64,000 bases of DNA from JBBQWZ01 sp043788745 (GTDB lineage Bacteria; Acidobacteriota; Terriglobia; Bryobacterales; Bryobacteraceae), in assembly GCA_043788745.1 (NCBI GenBank), contig JAYVTO010000217.1, forward strand, positions 4,159-68,158, given 5' to 3'. The notes under the pieces are model-generated. The model did no database searches. It saw only the letters and a program-made list of their open reading frames with translations, and was not told the origin of the DNA. The position numbers and the translations under genes were made by a program. Below are positions 51,201-60,019 of the stretch, one piece after another. Position 1 is the first letter of the stretch. Each line of letters opens with the position of its first letter.

Positions 51201-52601
51201 CTACTTCTGCGCGAATCGATAGAGCCAGTGCTTGGTGCGGAGGTAGATGCTTCGATCCGCCAACGCCGGTGTGGCGAAGCATTCATCGTCGAGGTCGTTC
51301 ACGCGCAGTACTTCCCACTGCGGTTTCGCGCTGAGCACGGCGAGCTTGCAGCTTTGGCTCAGCATATAGACCTTGCCGTCCGCGCCGACGGGCGAGGCCC
51401 AGAACTGTTCGGCGGAGCCGGGAATGCGGGCTTGCTTGTGGACTGCGCCGGTCTTCGCGTCGAGTGTGGTGACAATGCCGCCGTCTTTCACCAGGAAAAG
51501 CGTTGCCTGATAGAGCAATGGTGAGGCGGTGTTGGGAAGAGCCTTTCGGTAGCGCCACAGAACCTGATTTGTCAGGTCGCCGCGGCCAACTGGTTTGATC
51601 GCAACGATGTTGTTCGTGGCGGTCCGGTGGCGGATGTAGGCGTCCCATTCGTCGTGATCCATGACGCCATCCCTGTTGAGGTCGTAGTCGCGGAATCCTC
51701 CCCGGAAGATTGGGCGGAGTTCTTCCGGCGTCAGCCGGCCATCCTTGTTGATGTCGTACTTCGCGGCGATCGTTTCCCAGGGATCGACATTCGGCGGAGT
51801 CTCGAAATCGCCGCCGTTCTCCCAGGCGTTGAAGAAGATCGTGTCTCCATCGATCAATGGAACGCCTTTCACCTGCCAAGCCATTCCGTTTACCCACCAG
51901 AGCTTTTCGCCGGTCTTGAGGTCGTAAGCAATCAACTCGAACGAACCGGGAACGATGAGTTGCGCGGGTGCGTTCGGGGGCTGGAAAACAGCGGGCGTCG
52001 CATAGCCGCGGAGAATGCCAGCGCGATCGGCCTTCCAGCGCGGCTTGCCGGTCTTTTTATCGACAGCGATGACGTAGGAGTTGGTGTCCTGGTCGCAGAT
52101 CAGCACAACGAGATCGCCCGCGATCATCGGCGAGGAGCCGTGACCGTTCGGGTTGTTGAACGGCCCCAGCGGAAGGCGCCAGCGGTCCTCCCCGTCGACG
52201 CCGTAGGCAAGCAGGCCGAAATCCCCAAAGAAAACGAAGACGGATTCGCCGTCGCTCGTTGGGGTGGGCGCGGCGGGAGAGTTGGTTTTCTGAAAGCCTT
52301 CCTTGCGAGGGCGCGGCGCTTCGCGACGCCAGAGAATTTTGCCGGTGGCGCGGTCCAGGCAGAGCGTGAGCAGCGTTTCGTTCTCGATCGCGGTGAGGAA
52401 GATGCGCGATCCCACAAGGATCGGTGAAGAATGGCCAGGCGGGAGGGCAGTCTTCCAGGCAACGTTTTTTTGGGCGGAGATTTCGGCGGGGAGATTGGAG
52501 TCGGAAGAGAGGCCGGCGCCTGCGGGTCCGCGGAACTGGGGCCAGTCGGCGGGTTGCGCGTACGCGAGCGTTGCGAGGAGTGCGGCGAGTGCCAAGAGCA
52601 T
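51201..52601 (-). CDS. PQQ/BamB-like beta-propeller with inserted EF hands
   Basis: 466 residues with a signal peptide (MLLALAALLATLAYAQPA). Propeller blades resemble PQQ-repeat (BamB-like) proteins: LCLDRATGKILWRREA, AVDKKTGKPRWKADR, AYDLKTGEKLWWVNG, TLDAKTGAVHKQA. Between blades, around residues 270-320, there are two EF-hand loops: DINKDGRLTPEE and DLNRDGVMDHDE. The combination is typical of secreted acidobacterial/planctomycete proteins and suggests calcium binding. There is no catalytic signature, and PQQ binding is not proven. Possible role: scaffold or sugar oxidation in the periplasm. Confidence 0.88.
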   Translation of the reverse strand: MLLALAALLATLAYAQPADWPQFRGPAGAGLSSDSNLPAEISAQKNVAWKTALPPGHSSPILVGSRIFLTAIENETLLTLCLDRATGKILWRREAPRPRKEGFQKTNSPAAPTPTSDGESVFVFFGDFGLLAYGVDGEDRWRLPLGPFNNPNGHGSSPMIAGDLVVLICDQDTNSYVIAVDKKTGKPRWKADRAGILRGYATPAVFQPPNAPAQLIVPGSFELIAYDLKTGEKLWWVNGMAWQVKGVPLIDGDTIFFNAWENGGDFETPPNVDPWETIAAKYDINKDGRLTPEELRPIFRGGFRDYDLNRDGVMDHDEWDAYIRHRTATNNIVAIKPVGRGDLTNQVLWRYRKALPNTASPLLYQATLFLVKDGGIVTTLDAKTGAVHKQARIPGSAEQFWASPVGADGKVYMLSQSCKLAVLSAKPQWEVLRVNDLDDECFATPALADRSIYLRTKHWLYRFAQK

Positions 52602-52675
52602 GCGGGAAGGATATCACTGGGATCGAGAGAAACTAGGGCGTACTCGATAGCACATAAGGAAACGTTGGAGGGATG

Positions 52676-53017
52676 TCACTTTTCACGAGTGCGCCGCGGC
52701 GGCATGCTTTCGTCCGAAAGACCAGCAAATACAACGGGGGCGCGATCGGGAAACTCGGCAATGAGAGAGAGGTTCCCACCCATCGCTTCGACGCTCGTAC
52801 GCAGAGTCGACAGTAATAAGTCGCTGCGCTTCTCCAGGCGGGAGACACCATCTTGGCTGATTCCGAGAGCTCTGGCAAGCCGCCCTTGCGTAAGTTTGCG
52901 AGCCTTGCGCAGTTCCTGGAGAGTCATCTCCTCTGCAATTAGAGCTGCTGCCCTGGCGGCGATGTGTGCGCGCCTATGAGGGCTCAGATCCTTCCTGATT
53001 TTTTCCAGATTCGTCAT
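52676..53017 (-). CDS. XRE family transcriptional regulator, HigA-like
   Basis: 113 residues; ATG at 53017 behind a GGAGGAA ribosome site. The HTH is at the centre: EMTLQELRKARKLTQGRLAR then ALGISQDGVSRLEKRSDLLL, followed by STLRTSVEAMGGNLSLIAEFP, the tail found in antitoxins that follow RelE/HigB-type toxin genes. The upstream toxin gene is missing: the only trace is a 20-codon stretch (GRLIEKADKRFDSHANKRR.) whose stop overlaps this ATG. It lies directly downstream of the M2 peptidase gene. Confidence 0.8.
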   Translation of the reverse strand: MTNLEKIRKDLSPHRRAHIAARAAALIAEEMTLQELRKARKLTQGRLARALGISQDGVSRLEKRSDLLLSTLRTSVEAMGGNLSLIAEFPDRAPVVFAGLSDESMPPRRTREK

Positions 53018-53081
53018 GGTAAGTTCCTCCGCTTGTTCGCGTGAGAGTCAAATCGCTTGTCCGCCTTTTCGATTAAGCGGC

Positions 53082-54914
53082 CTACCAGCCGACGGGCTTA
53101 CCCTTATTCTGCTCATCCAGCCACTTCTGCAGCGGAGCGAAGTAATCGCGGATCGCGGTGGCGTCCATCTGACGCTGTCCGGTCATCGTGAACAGCGCTT
53201 CCTGCCAGGGCTTGCTGGCTCCGAGTTCGAGCATCGCGTTGAGCCGCTTGCCTGCTTCGGCGCTGCCGTAGATCGAGCAGCGATGCAGCGGAGTGCCGTT
53301 CACTTCCGGACCGCAGCCCGCGGCTTTCGTCAGGGCGCGGTGGAACTGGAACTGCAAAATATCCGCAAGAAAATACCGCATGTACGGCACGTTTGCGGCA
53401 ACGTGATATTTTGCAGCCGGGTCGAAGTCCTCGGTGCTGCGCTCGACCGACGGTGCGACGCCTTGATACTTCAGCCGCAGATCCCACCAGGATTTCGTGT
53501 ACGTTTCGGGCGTCACTTCGCCGCTGTAGACCTTCCACCGCCATTGGTCGATCATCAGACCGAAAGGCAGGAACGATACTTTCTCTAACGCGCGTGCAAG
53601 GAGCAAGCCGATGTCGCCTTCGGCTCCCGGAGCTTTGTCGAGTAGGCCGATCTTCACCAGGTATTCGGGAGTCACCGACAGCGCGATTGTGTCGCCGATG
53701 GCTTCATGGAAGCCGTCGTTGGCGGAATCGCGGAACAATAGTGGCTGCTTGTTGTAGGCACGCTGGTAAAAGTTGTGGCCGAGTTCGTGGTGGATCACGT
53801 CGAAGTCTTCGGCTGTGATGTTGATGCACATCTTGATGCGCAGATCGGTGTCGTTGTCGACATCCCACGCCGATGCGTGACAGACGACGTCGCGGTCGCG
53901 GGGCTTGGTAAAGAGGCTGCGCTCCCAGAAGGTTTTGGGCAGAGGGGCAAAGCCCAGTGACGTAAAGAAGCCTTCCCCGTAGCGCGCCATCTGTTTCGCG
54001 TCGGTCTTGCGATCGACGAGAATCTTCGTCAGATCGTAGCCCTTGTCTCCGGTTTTGGGCGCGACGATGTCATAGATGTTGTTCCACTGCTGGGCCCACA
54101 TGTTGCCTGTGAGGTGCGCCGGAATCGGGCCGCTCGACGGCACCACGTCGCCGTACTTCTCGCGCAGTTTCCAGCGGACGTAGGCGTGGAGCGATGTGTA
54201 GAGCGGCTTCACCTGTTCCCACACGCGATCAAGTTCCGTGGCGAACGCGTCGGGTGGCATGTCGTACTTGGCGCGCCACATTGCGCCGGAATCTTTGAAG
54301 CCCACTTCACGGGCGCCTTTGTTGGCGAGTTCAATGAAACGCGTAAAGTCTTTCTTCATCGGCCGAGCGACCGAATGCCAGCCGCGCCAGACGTCGAGGA
54401 GTTCCTTGGGATCCCGACCGGTGGCGAGGATTCTGCCGATGTCCTCAAGATCGATGCACTGGTTGCCTGTTGGTGCGACCGCGGACTTTGGCACGTCGCG
54501 ACAGTACTTGCCTTTACCGTACGCGCCTTCGAGCGACGACGCGAGGCGGGTGACTTCGGCGCTTTCTTTGGGGTTGGATGGCGCGGCGAGGACGAGGCCG
54601 TTTTTGAGGAGCATCATCTTGCGGGCGAGGTCCGGCGGCAGCGCTACTTTGTCGTAACGGCGGGATTCCTTGGTGAAGTCGATGGTGGCTTTGATGGCGC
54701 GCTCGCTGGCAAGCGCGGCGAGAGCTTCGGTGTCGTCGGTGATGAAGTTGGATTGCACCCAACTAGCGCGGCCGGATTCGTTGGAAAGTTGCAGCAGCTT
54801 TTCTTCGGTACGTTCCAGGAACTTGCGCGCCTCGGCGACAGTTGGTGCGGGGCCTTGGGCGAATGCGAACGACGTCCCGAGCATCAGAACGAGGATCCAG
54901 GTGGTGCTTCTCAT
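53082..54914 (-). CDS. M2 family metallopeptidase (ACE-like)
   Basis: 610 residues with a signal peptide (MRSTTWILVLMLGTSFAFA). The zinc motif is HELGH at residues 376-380 within IHHELGHNFYQRAY, followed by the third ligand Glu in the stretch FHEAIGDTIALS; the overall helical architecture and size match angiotensin-converting-enzyme-like peptidyl dipeptidases. Residues that bind the substrate C-terminus in ACE seem conserved (KP..GW at the end is not part of the active site). It removes dipeptides from exported peptides. Followed by an orphan XRE gene. Confidence 0.9.
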   Translation of the reverse strand: MRSTTWILVLMLGTSFAFAQGPAPTVAEARKFLERTEEKLLQLSNESGRASWVQSNFITDDTEALAALASERAIKATIDFTKESRRYDKVALPPDLARKMMLLKNGLVLAAPSNPKESAEVTRLASSLEGAYGKGKYCRDVPKSAVAPTGNQCIDLEDIGRILATGRDPKELLDVWRGWHSVARPMKKDFTRFIELANKGAREVGFKDSGAMWRAKYDMPPDAFATELDRVWEQVKPLYTSLHAYVRWKLREKYGDVVPSSGPIPAHLTGNMWAQQWNNIYDIVAPKTGDKGYDLTKILVDRKTDAKQMARYGEGFFTSLGFAPLPKTFWERSLFTKPRDRDVVCHASAWDVDNDTDLRIKMCINITAEDFDVIHHELGHNFYQRAYNKQPLLFRDSANDGFHEAIGDTIALSVTPEYLVKIGLLDKAPGAEGDIGLLLARALEKVSFLPFGLMIDQWRWKVYSGEVTPETYTKSWWDLRLKYQGVAPSVERSTEDFDPAAKYHVAANVPYMRYFLADILQFQFHRALTKAAGCGPEVNGTPLHRCSIYGSAEAGKRLNAMLELGASKPWQEALFTMTGQRQMDATAIRDYFAPLQKWLDEQNKGKPVGW

Positions 54915-54987
54915 GTCTCTAGGGCTACCACTTTTTGCGGGTGTACGTGGAGGCGCGCGGCTGGGCGGTCTTGCTAGGCTGGACGCT

Positions 54988-55410
54988 ATGAGTCAACCTA
55001 CATACGATGATGTCAATCTGATCCTGCGTCTCTATGAACAGCGCCGCGAACCACGGATGCGCGAGGCCCGCGAGTGGTTCGCGGGAATGTTCAAGAATGT
55101 CACTACGTTTGAGCAGGCGATGAAGATGGTGCCTCCGGGATCGGGTCCCAACGCCAGCTTTCGCATGGTGGTGACGTACTGGGAGATGGTGGCGTCGTTC
55201 ATCAATTCCGGCGTGCTGAATGGCGAGCTGTTCTTCCAAAGCGGCTTGGAACTGGCCTTGACGTTCGAACGTATCAAGGCGATTCTGCCTGCGATGCGGG
55301 AAACCTACGGGAATCCGAAGCTGTATCATAACCTCGAAATTACGGCTGGGAAGATTGAGGCGTGGATGGGCAAAGACGCCTACGCCGCCTTCGTGAAACG
55401 AGTAAGCTAA
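54988..55410 (+). CDS. hypothetical protein (helical)
   Basis: 140 residues from ATG at 54988; upstream codons are antisense to the M2 peptidase start and are excluded. Helical and soluble, without signal or membrane segment: YDDVNLILRLYEQRREPRMR, TFEQAMKMVPPG, MVVTYWEMVASFINSGVLNG. It may be conserved among acidobacteria, but no family was recognised. Its stop overlaps the next gene's start (TAATG), so the two are coupled. Confidence 0.7.
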   Translation: MSQPTYDDVNLILRLYEQRREPRMREAREWFAGMFKNVTTFEQAMKMVPPGSGPNASFRMVVTYWEMVASFINSGVLNGELFFQSGLELALTFERIKAILPAMRETYGNPKLYHNLEITAGKIEAWMGKDAYAAFVKRVS

Positions 55411-55670
55411 TGCGGCAGGAGCCTGATTTCTTTGGCGAACAGGAGTTGGATCTCCTGTACATCGCGAAGAAGTTGAAAGAGGCGCTGGTGCTGGAAGAAT
55501 TGCTGACGGAGCGCGGGCTCGACTACCTGGTCGAGCCCGACAAGTACTCCGGAGGCCTCATTTTCCGCGCGGAGCGTGTGGGAGCGTTTATCTATGTGGC
55601 TCCGGCCGATACCGAGCGCGCGCGGGAGGTGTTGGTGGAGAAGAGCTACAAGCCGTACACGGTGGATTGA
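55410..55670 (+). CDS. small hypothetical protein, DUF2007-like
   Basis: 86 residues from ATG at 55410 (overlap with the stop of the previous gene). Composition and pattern (LDLLYIAKKLKEALVLEELL then TERGLDYLVEPDKYSGG and VYVAPADTERAREVLVE) suggest a small ferredoxin-like alpha/beta fold related to DUF2007 signal-transducing proteins. No active-site residue. It is coupled to the preceding helical protein and precedes ileS by 124 bases. Confidence 0.65.
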   Translation: MRQEPDFFGEQELDLLYIAKKLKEALVLEELLTERGLDYLVEPDKYSGGLIFRAERVGAFIYVAPADTERAREVLVEKSYKPYTVD

Positions 55671-55794
55671 AGCACCGGATCATCAGTATGGAATGCGCCC
55701 AGGTTCCACCCGAGATTTCCGGCACTCTTGGCCGGCCAAGATTCGCGGAATGCGCGACACAGTGGCCGATCCGCAATAATAGAAGTTCCCCCTA

Positions 55795-58635
55795 ATGGAA
55801 ACTCTAGACCTTAAGAAAACAGTCCATCTGCCCAAGACGGATTTCCCGATGAAGGCGAATCTGCCGCAGGCTGAGCCCAAGATGCTCGCGCGGTGGAAGG
55901 AAGAAGACATCTACAGCCAGATTCGAGAGTCGTCCGCGGGCCGGCCGACGTACGTCCTGCATGACGGACCTCCGTACGCGAACGGCAACATTCACCTCGG
56001 CACCGCGTTCAACAAAATCATCAAAGATCTGATCGTCAAATCGAAGACGATGGCGGGCTTCGATTCGCCGTATGTTCCCGGTTGGGACTGCCACGGCCTG
56101 CCGATTGAAATTAAGGTCGACGGACAGTTGGGCGCGAAGAAGGCACAGATGACGGGCGCGCAGATTCGCCGCGTTTGCCGCGAATACGCGGGCAAATGGG
56201 TGGAGACGCAGCGCGCACAGTTCATCCGCCTGGGCGTTTTCGGCCGCTGGTTCGACCCCTATCTGACGATGTCGGCCGAGTATCAGGCGGTGATCGCACA
56301 GGCCTTCGTCGATTTCCTCGAAAAGGGCTACGTCTACAAAGGGCTGAAGCCCGTCAACTGGTGCATCCACGATCGCACCGCGCTTGCCGAAGCCGAAGTC
56401 GAATACGGAAATCATTCGAGCCCGTCGATCTGGGTGCGCTTCCAGTTGACGTCGGACGCCGCCGCGATCGACCCTGCACTCGCCGGCAAAGACGTCTACG
56501 GCCTGATCTGGACGACCACGCCATGGACGATTCCATCGAACCTCGGCATCTGCTATCACCCGAAGTTCGTCTACGTCGCGGTACACGTGAATGGCAGTGT
56601 TTATATCGTTGCCGAAGAACTCCTGAAAGCAACCGCGGAAGCCTGCAAATGGGAGAATCCGGAAGTCGTCGCGCGTTTCGAAGGCGCGGTGCTCGACAAA
56701 GCCGTCTTCCGTCATCCGTTCCTCGATCGCGATTCGCTGGGAATTCTCGGCGATCACGTGACGCTCGAGCAAGGCACGGGAGCTGTCCACACGGCACCGG
56801 GATTCGGCGCGGAGGATTACGCCGTCGGCCGTCAATACGGCATGCAAGTGTACTGCCCGATCGACGCGGGCGGACGCTTCTATCACGTCGAAGATGCACC
56901 GGGCGTGCTCCCCGATGTACTGATCGGCAAAACGATCTGGGAAGCAAACCCAATCGTCAACGATCTCCTTAGCCATCACGGCGCACTGCTCGGCCAGCGC
57001 AACCTGGAGCACAGTTATCCGCACTGCTGGCGCTGCCACAATCCGACCATTTATCGCGCGACCGAGCAGTGGTTCATCGGCATGGATCGCATCGCTGTAG
57101 GCGATACAACGTCGCTGCGCGAGAATGCGCTCGAAGCGATCAAGCGCATCGGTTGGCATCCGAAATGGGGCGAAGACCGCATCGGCAACATGATTGCGAG
57201 CCGGCCCGACTGGTGCATTTCGCGCCAGCGCGTGTGGGGCGTGCCGATCGTGATGTTCTATTGCGAAGGCTGCAACGCACAGTTCGCCGACACGAAGGTG
57301 CTGACGTCGATTACGGAGCAGTTCAAGCAGCACACCGCGGATTACTGGTACGACAAAACGGTGGCGGAACTGCTGCCGGCGGGCACCAAGTGCGACCAGT
57401 GCGGCGGTGCGGAGTTCCGCAAAGAATCCGACATTCTCGACGTCTGGTTCGATTCCGGCTCTTCCCATCTCGCCGTGTTGAGCGAGAAGAACGGCCTGCC
57501 GTGGCCGGCCAATCTGTACATGGAAGGCGGCGATCAGTATCGCGGCTGGTTCCATTCCTCGCTGCTAATCGGCGTCGGGCTGCGCGGCGATTCGCCGTAT
57601 CGCGAGTGCGCGACGCACGGCTGGACGCTCGATGAGAAAGGCCAGGCGATGTCGAAGTCGCTCGGCAATACGATCGAGCCTGAAGACATCATCAAGGAAT
57701 ACGGCGCCGATCTCGTGCGCCTCTGGACGGCGTCGGTCGAATTCACCGAAGACGTCACGCTTTCGAAGACGATTCTGCAGCGTTTGTCGGAGGCGTATCG
57801 CAAGATGCGCAATACGTTCCGTTATGCGCTCGGAAATCTGCACGATTTCGATCCGGCCAAGAATGCCGTCGATCCGGCACAGATGCAGGATGTCGACGTC
57901 TGGATCCTCTCGAAGACGGAAGACCTGATCAAGGAAGTTCGCGGATTCTACGCGGAGTTGGCGTTCCACCGCGCGTACCGTGCGATCTACGACTTCGCGA
58001 CCACCGAACTGAGTTCGCTTTACTTCGATGTCTTGAAAGATCGGCTTTATACGGCCGCGACCGATTCCGCCGCGCGGCGCAGCGGACAGATGGCGCTGTA
58101 CCGCGTGCATTACGCGTTGGTGCGATTGCTCGCGCCGATTCTGACGTACACCGCCGAAGAGACTTGGACCTACACGACGATGAAGCCCGCCGGTGCGCCG
58201 GCGAGCGTGCATTGTGCGCTCTTCCCCGAGCCCGGCGAAGTGACGCTCGGCTTGAGCGACGAACAACGAACCCGCGTCCCCGATTGGGATAAGCTGATCG
58301 CACTCCGCGAGCCAGTGCTGAAGGCGCTCGAAGACGCGCGTCAGGCGAAGGTGATCGGCGCGCCGCTCGAGGCGCGCGTGACGGTCGCGGCAAACGGCGA
58401 TAGGCTGCCCTTGCTCGAAAAATACGCGGCGCAGTTGCCGGGCCTGTTTATCGTTTCCGAAGTATCGCTCGAAGCGGGTTCGGCGGTCGAAGCATCCGTA
58501 AAGGTGGAACGAGCAACCGGCGAAAAATGCGCACGTTGCTGGAAGTACACGCACGATACGGGCGCGGTGGCTGCGTTCCCGAGCGTGTGCAAGCCTTGCG
58601 GAGATGCGCTGGTTGAGATGGGTGTGACGGCGTAA
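55795..58635 (+). CDS. ileS: isoleucyl-tRNA synthetase
   Basis: 946 residues. The HIGH-like motif is in PYANGNIHLG at residues 60-69, and AMSKS (618-622) is the KMSKS loop; the CP1 editing domain includes WTTTPWTIPSNLG. A C-terminal zinc-binding domain has CARCWKY ... CKPCG. It charges tRNA-Ile with isoleucine and edits valine. Bacterial type, full length. It leads the ileS-lspA pair, a classic arrangement, with lgt close behind. Confidence 0.98.
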   Translation: METLDLKKTVHLPKTDFPMKANLPQAEPKMLARWKEEDIYSQIRESSAGRPTYVLHDGPPYANGNIHLGTAFNKIIKDLIVKSKTMAGFDSPYVPGWDCHGLPIEIKVDGQLGAKKAQMTGAQIRRVCREYAGKWVETQRAQFIRLGVFGRWFDPYLTMSAEYQAVIAQAFVDFLEKGYVYKGLKPVNWCIHDRTALAEAEVEYGNHSSPSIWVRFQLTSDAAAIDPALAGKDVYGLIWTTTPWTIPSNLGICYHPKFVYVAVHVNGSVYIVAEELLKATAEACKWENPEVVARFEGAVLDKAVFRHPFLDRDSLGILGDHVTLEQGTGAVHTAPGFGAEDYAVGRQYGMQVYCPIDAGGRFYHVEDAPGVLPDVLIGKTIWEANPIVNDLLSHHGALLGQRNLEHSYPHCWRCHNPTIYRATEQWFIGMDRIAVGDTTSLRENALEAIKRIGWHPKWGEDRIGNMIASRPDWCISRQRVWGVPIVMFYCEGCNAQFADTKVLTSITEQFKQHTADYWYDKTVAELLPAGTKCDQCGGAEFRKESDILDVWFDSGSSHLAVLSEKNGLPWPANLYMEGGDQYRGWFHSSLLIGVGLRGDSPYRECATHGWTLDEKGQAMSKSLGNTIEPEDIIKEYGADLVRLWTASVEFTEDVTLSKTILQRLSEAYRKMRNTFRYALGNLHDFDPAKNAVDPAQMQDVDVWILSKTEDLIKEVRGFYAELAFHRAYRAIYDFATTELSSLYFDVLKDRLYTAATDSAARRSGQMALYRVHYALVRLLAPILTYTAEETWTYTTMKPAGAPASVHCALFPEPGEVTLGLSDEQRTRVPDWDKLIALREPVLKALEDARQAKVIGAPLEARVTVAANGDRLPLLEKYAAQLPGLFIVSEVSLEAGSAVEASVKVERATGEKCARCWKYTHDTGAVAAFPSVCKPCGDALVEMGVTA

Positions 58636-58655
58636 ACCACGCCGGCGGAATTGAC

Positions 58656-59186
58656 ATGAACAAGAGACTGGTTTCGCTTTTGATCGTTACCGTGATCTTC
58701 GCGCTCGACCGCGCGACGAAACTCGCGATCCAGGCTCGCGTGAAGGAATGGGATCGCATTCCGGTGATCCAGGATTTCTTCAACATCGTGCATTCGGAGA
58801 ATCGTGGAGCGGCGTTTGGATTTCTGAACGACGCGCCTACCGTGTGGCGATGGCCGCTGCTCGTGGGAATGTCGACTGCGATTCTGATTGTGTTGGCCCT
58901 ACTGCTCTGGCGTCCGGAGCGCGGCGGATTGCAGGAAAGCCCGCTGCTGCGCACCGCGCTTTCCCTCGTGTTCGGCGGCGCGATCGGCAATCTGTACGAC
59001 CGCGCCCTGGTGGGCAGTGTCACCGACTTCCTGCAATTCTTCTTCGGGGCGTACGAATTTGCGTCGTTCAATATTGCCGACTCCGCGATTACGGTGGGTG
59101 CCGCTTTGCTGCTAATCGACATGTGGAGATCGAGAAGCCACGCGCAAGCTCCGCAGGCCGCTCCTCCAGGAGTCGCCAGTTCTTAG
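58656..59186 (+). CDS. lspA: lipoprotein signal peptidase (signal peptidase II)
   Basis: 176 residues, four membrane helices. Catalytic aspartates: in FGGAIGNLYDRALVGSVTDF (first Asp) and FNIADSAITVG (second Asp), and the N-terminal DRATKLAIQ, the LspA signature of the first helix. It cleaves the signal peptide of diacylglyceryl-modified prolipoproteins. It lies 20 bases after ileS and six bases before lgt, which does the preceding step of lipoprotein maturation. Confidence 0.97.
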   Translation: MNKRLVSLLIVTVIFALDRATKLAIQARVKEWDRIPVIQDFFNIVHSENRGAAFGFLNDAPTVWRWPLLVGMSTAILIVLALLLWRPERGGLQESPLLRTALSLVFGGAIGNLYDRALVGSVTDFLQFFFGAYEFASFNIADSAITVGAALLLIDMWRSRSHAQAPQAAPPGVASS

Positions 59187-59192
59187 GTTCGT

Positions 59193-59990
59193 ATGCTTCC
59201 GAAACTCATCTCATTCGGCTCGTTCTACATCCCGACCTACGGTTTCTTGGTCGCTATCGCGTTTCTCGTCGGCCTGTGGGTGACGCAGAAATGCGCAAAG
59301 CGCATCGGCCTCGATCCGGACAAAATCGCGAACCTCACCGTTTACGTCGCGCTCGCCGGATTGCTGGGCGCGAAGATTTTCATGATCCTGTTCGATTGGC
59401 CGCAGTTTGCCGCAAATCCCAAAGAAATCTTCTCGCTGGCGACGCTGCAAGCGGCGGGCGTGTTTCAAGGCGGCCTGATTCTTGCGCTGCTTTTCGCCGT
59501 GATCTACATGAAGCGCACGGGCTTGCCGTTTCTGCGCACTGCGGATGCCCTCGCGCCGGGCCTCACCATCGGCCACGCCATCGGGCGCATCGCCTGCTTC
59601 GCCGCGGGCTGCTGCTGGGGCGACTACTGCGAACGGCCGTGGGCGATAATCTACCGCAATCGTGAAGTCCAGGAATTCAGCGAAGTGCCGCTCGGCGTTC
59701 CGCTGCATCCCGCGCAGTTGTACGAGATGGCGCTGCTCGGCTTGCTGTTCGTCTACCTGTGGCGACGCTTTGCGAAGCCGCACGCCGCCGGCCGGATTCT
59801 GGCGGAGTACCTCGTTTTGTCGTCCGTGGTCCGCTTCTCCGTCGAGTTCTATCGCTTCCACGCGCAGGCGCTGCCATTTGGCGGTCCGTTATCGATCACG
59901 CAGTGGATTTCGGTCGGGTTGTTCCTGCTGGGCGTTGTCTTGTGGTTCCGCTCCAGGGAGACGGTGGTTCCAGTAACGGCGACCGCGTAG
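59193..59990 (+). CDS. lgt: prolipoprotein diacylglyceryl transferase
   Basis: 265 residues, six or seven membrane helices. Lgt motifs: FYIPTYGFLVAIAFLVGLWV, GLLGAKIFMIL, QAAGVFQGGLILALLF and the signature GHAIGRIACFAAGCCWGDY with the conserved Arg; HPAQLYEM adds another invariant element, and FSVEFYRFH the C-terminal one. It attaches diacylglycerol from phosphatidylglycerol to the lipobox Cys. It forms one unit with ileS and lspA. Confidence 0.96.
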   Translation: MLPKLISFGSFYIPTYGFLVAIAFLVGLWVTQKCAKRIGLDPDKIANLTVYVALAGLLGAKIFMILFDWPQFAANPKEIFSLATLQAAGVFQGGLILALLFAVIYMKRTGLPFLRTADALAPGLTIGHAIGRIACFAAGCCWGDYCERPWAIIYRNREVQEFSEVPLGVPLHPAQLYEMALLGLLFVYLWRRFAKPHAAGRILAEYLVLSSVVRFSVEFYRFHAQALPFGGPLSITQWISVGLFLLGVVLWFRSRETVVPVTATA

Positions 59991-60019
59991 TATTTGCAGT
60001 TCTCACGCCGACCGCTCTG

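Noticed and set aside
53018..53078. Toxin gene upstream of the orphan XRE gene
   Set aside because: Only about 20 codons are readable before the M2 peptidase stop; too short to call, mentioned only as a possible trace.
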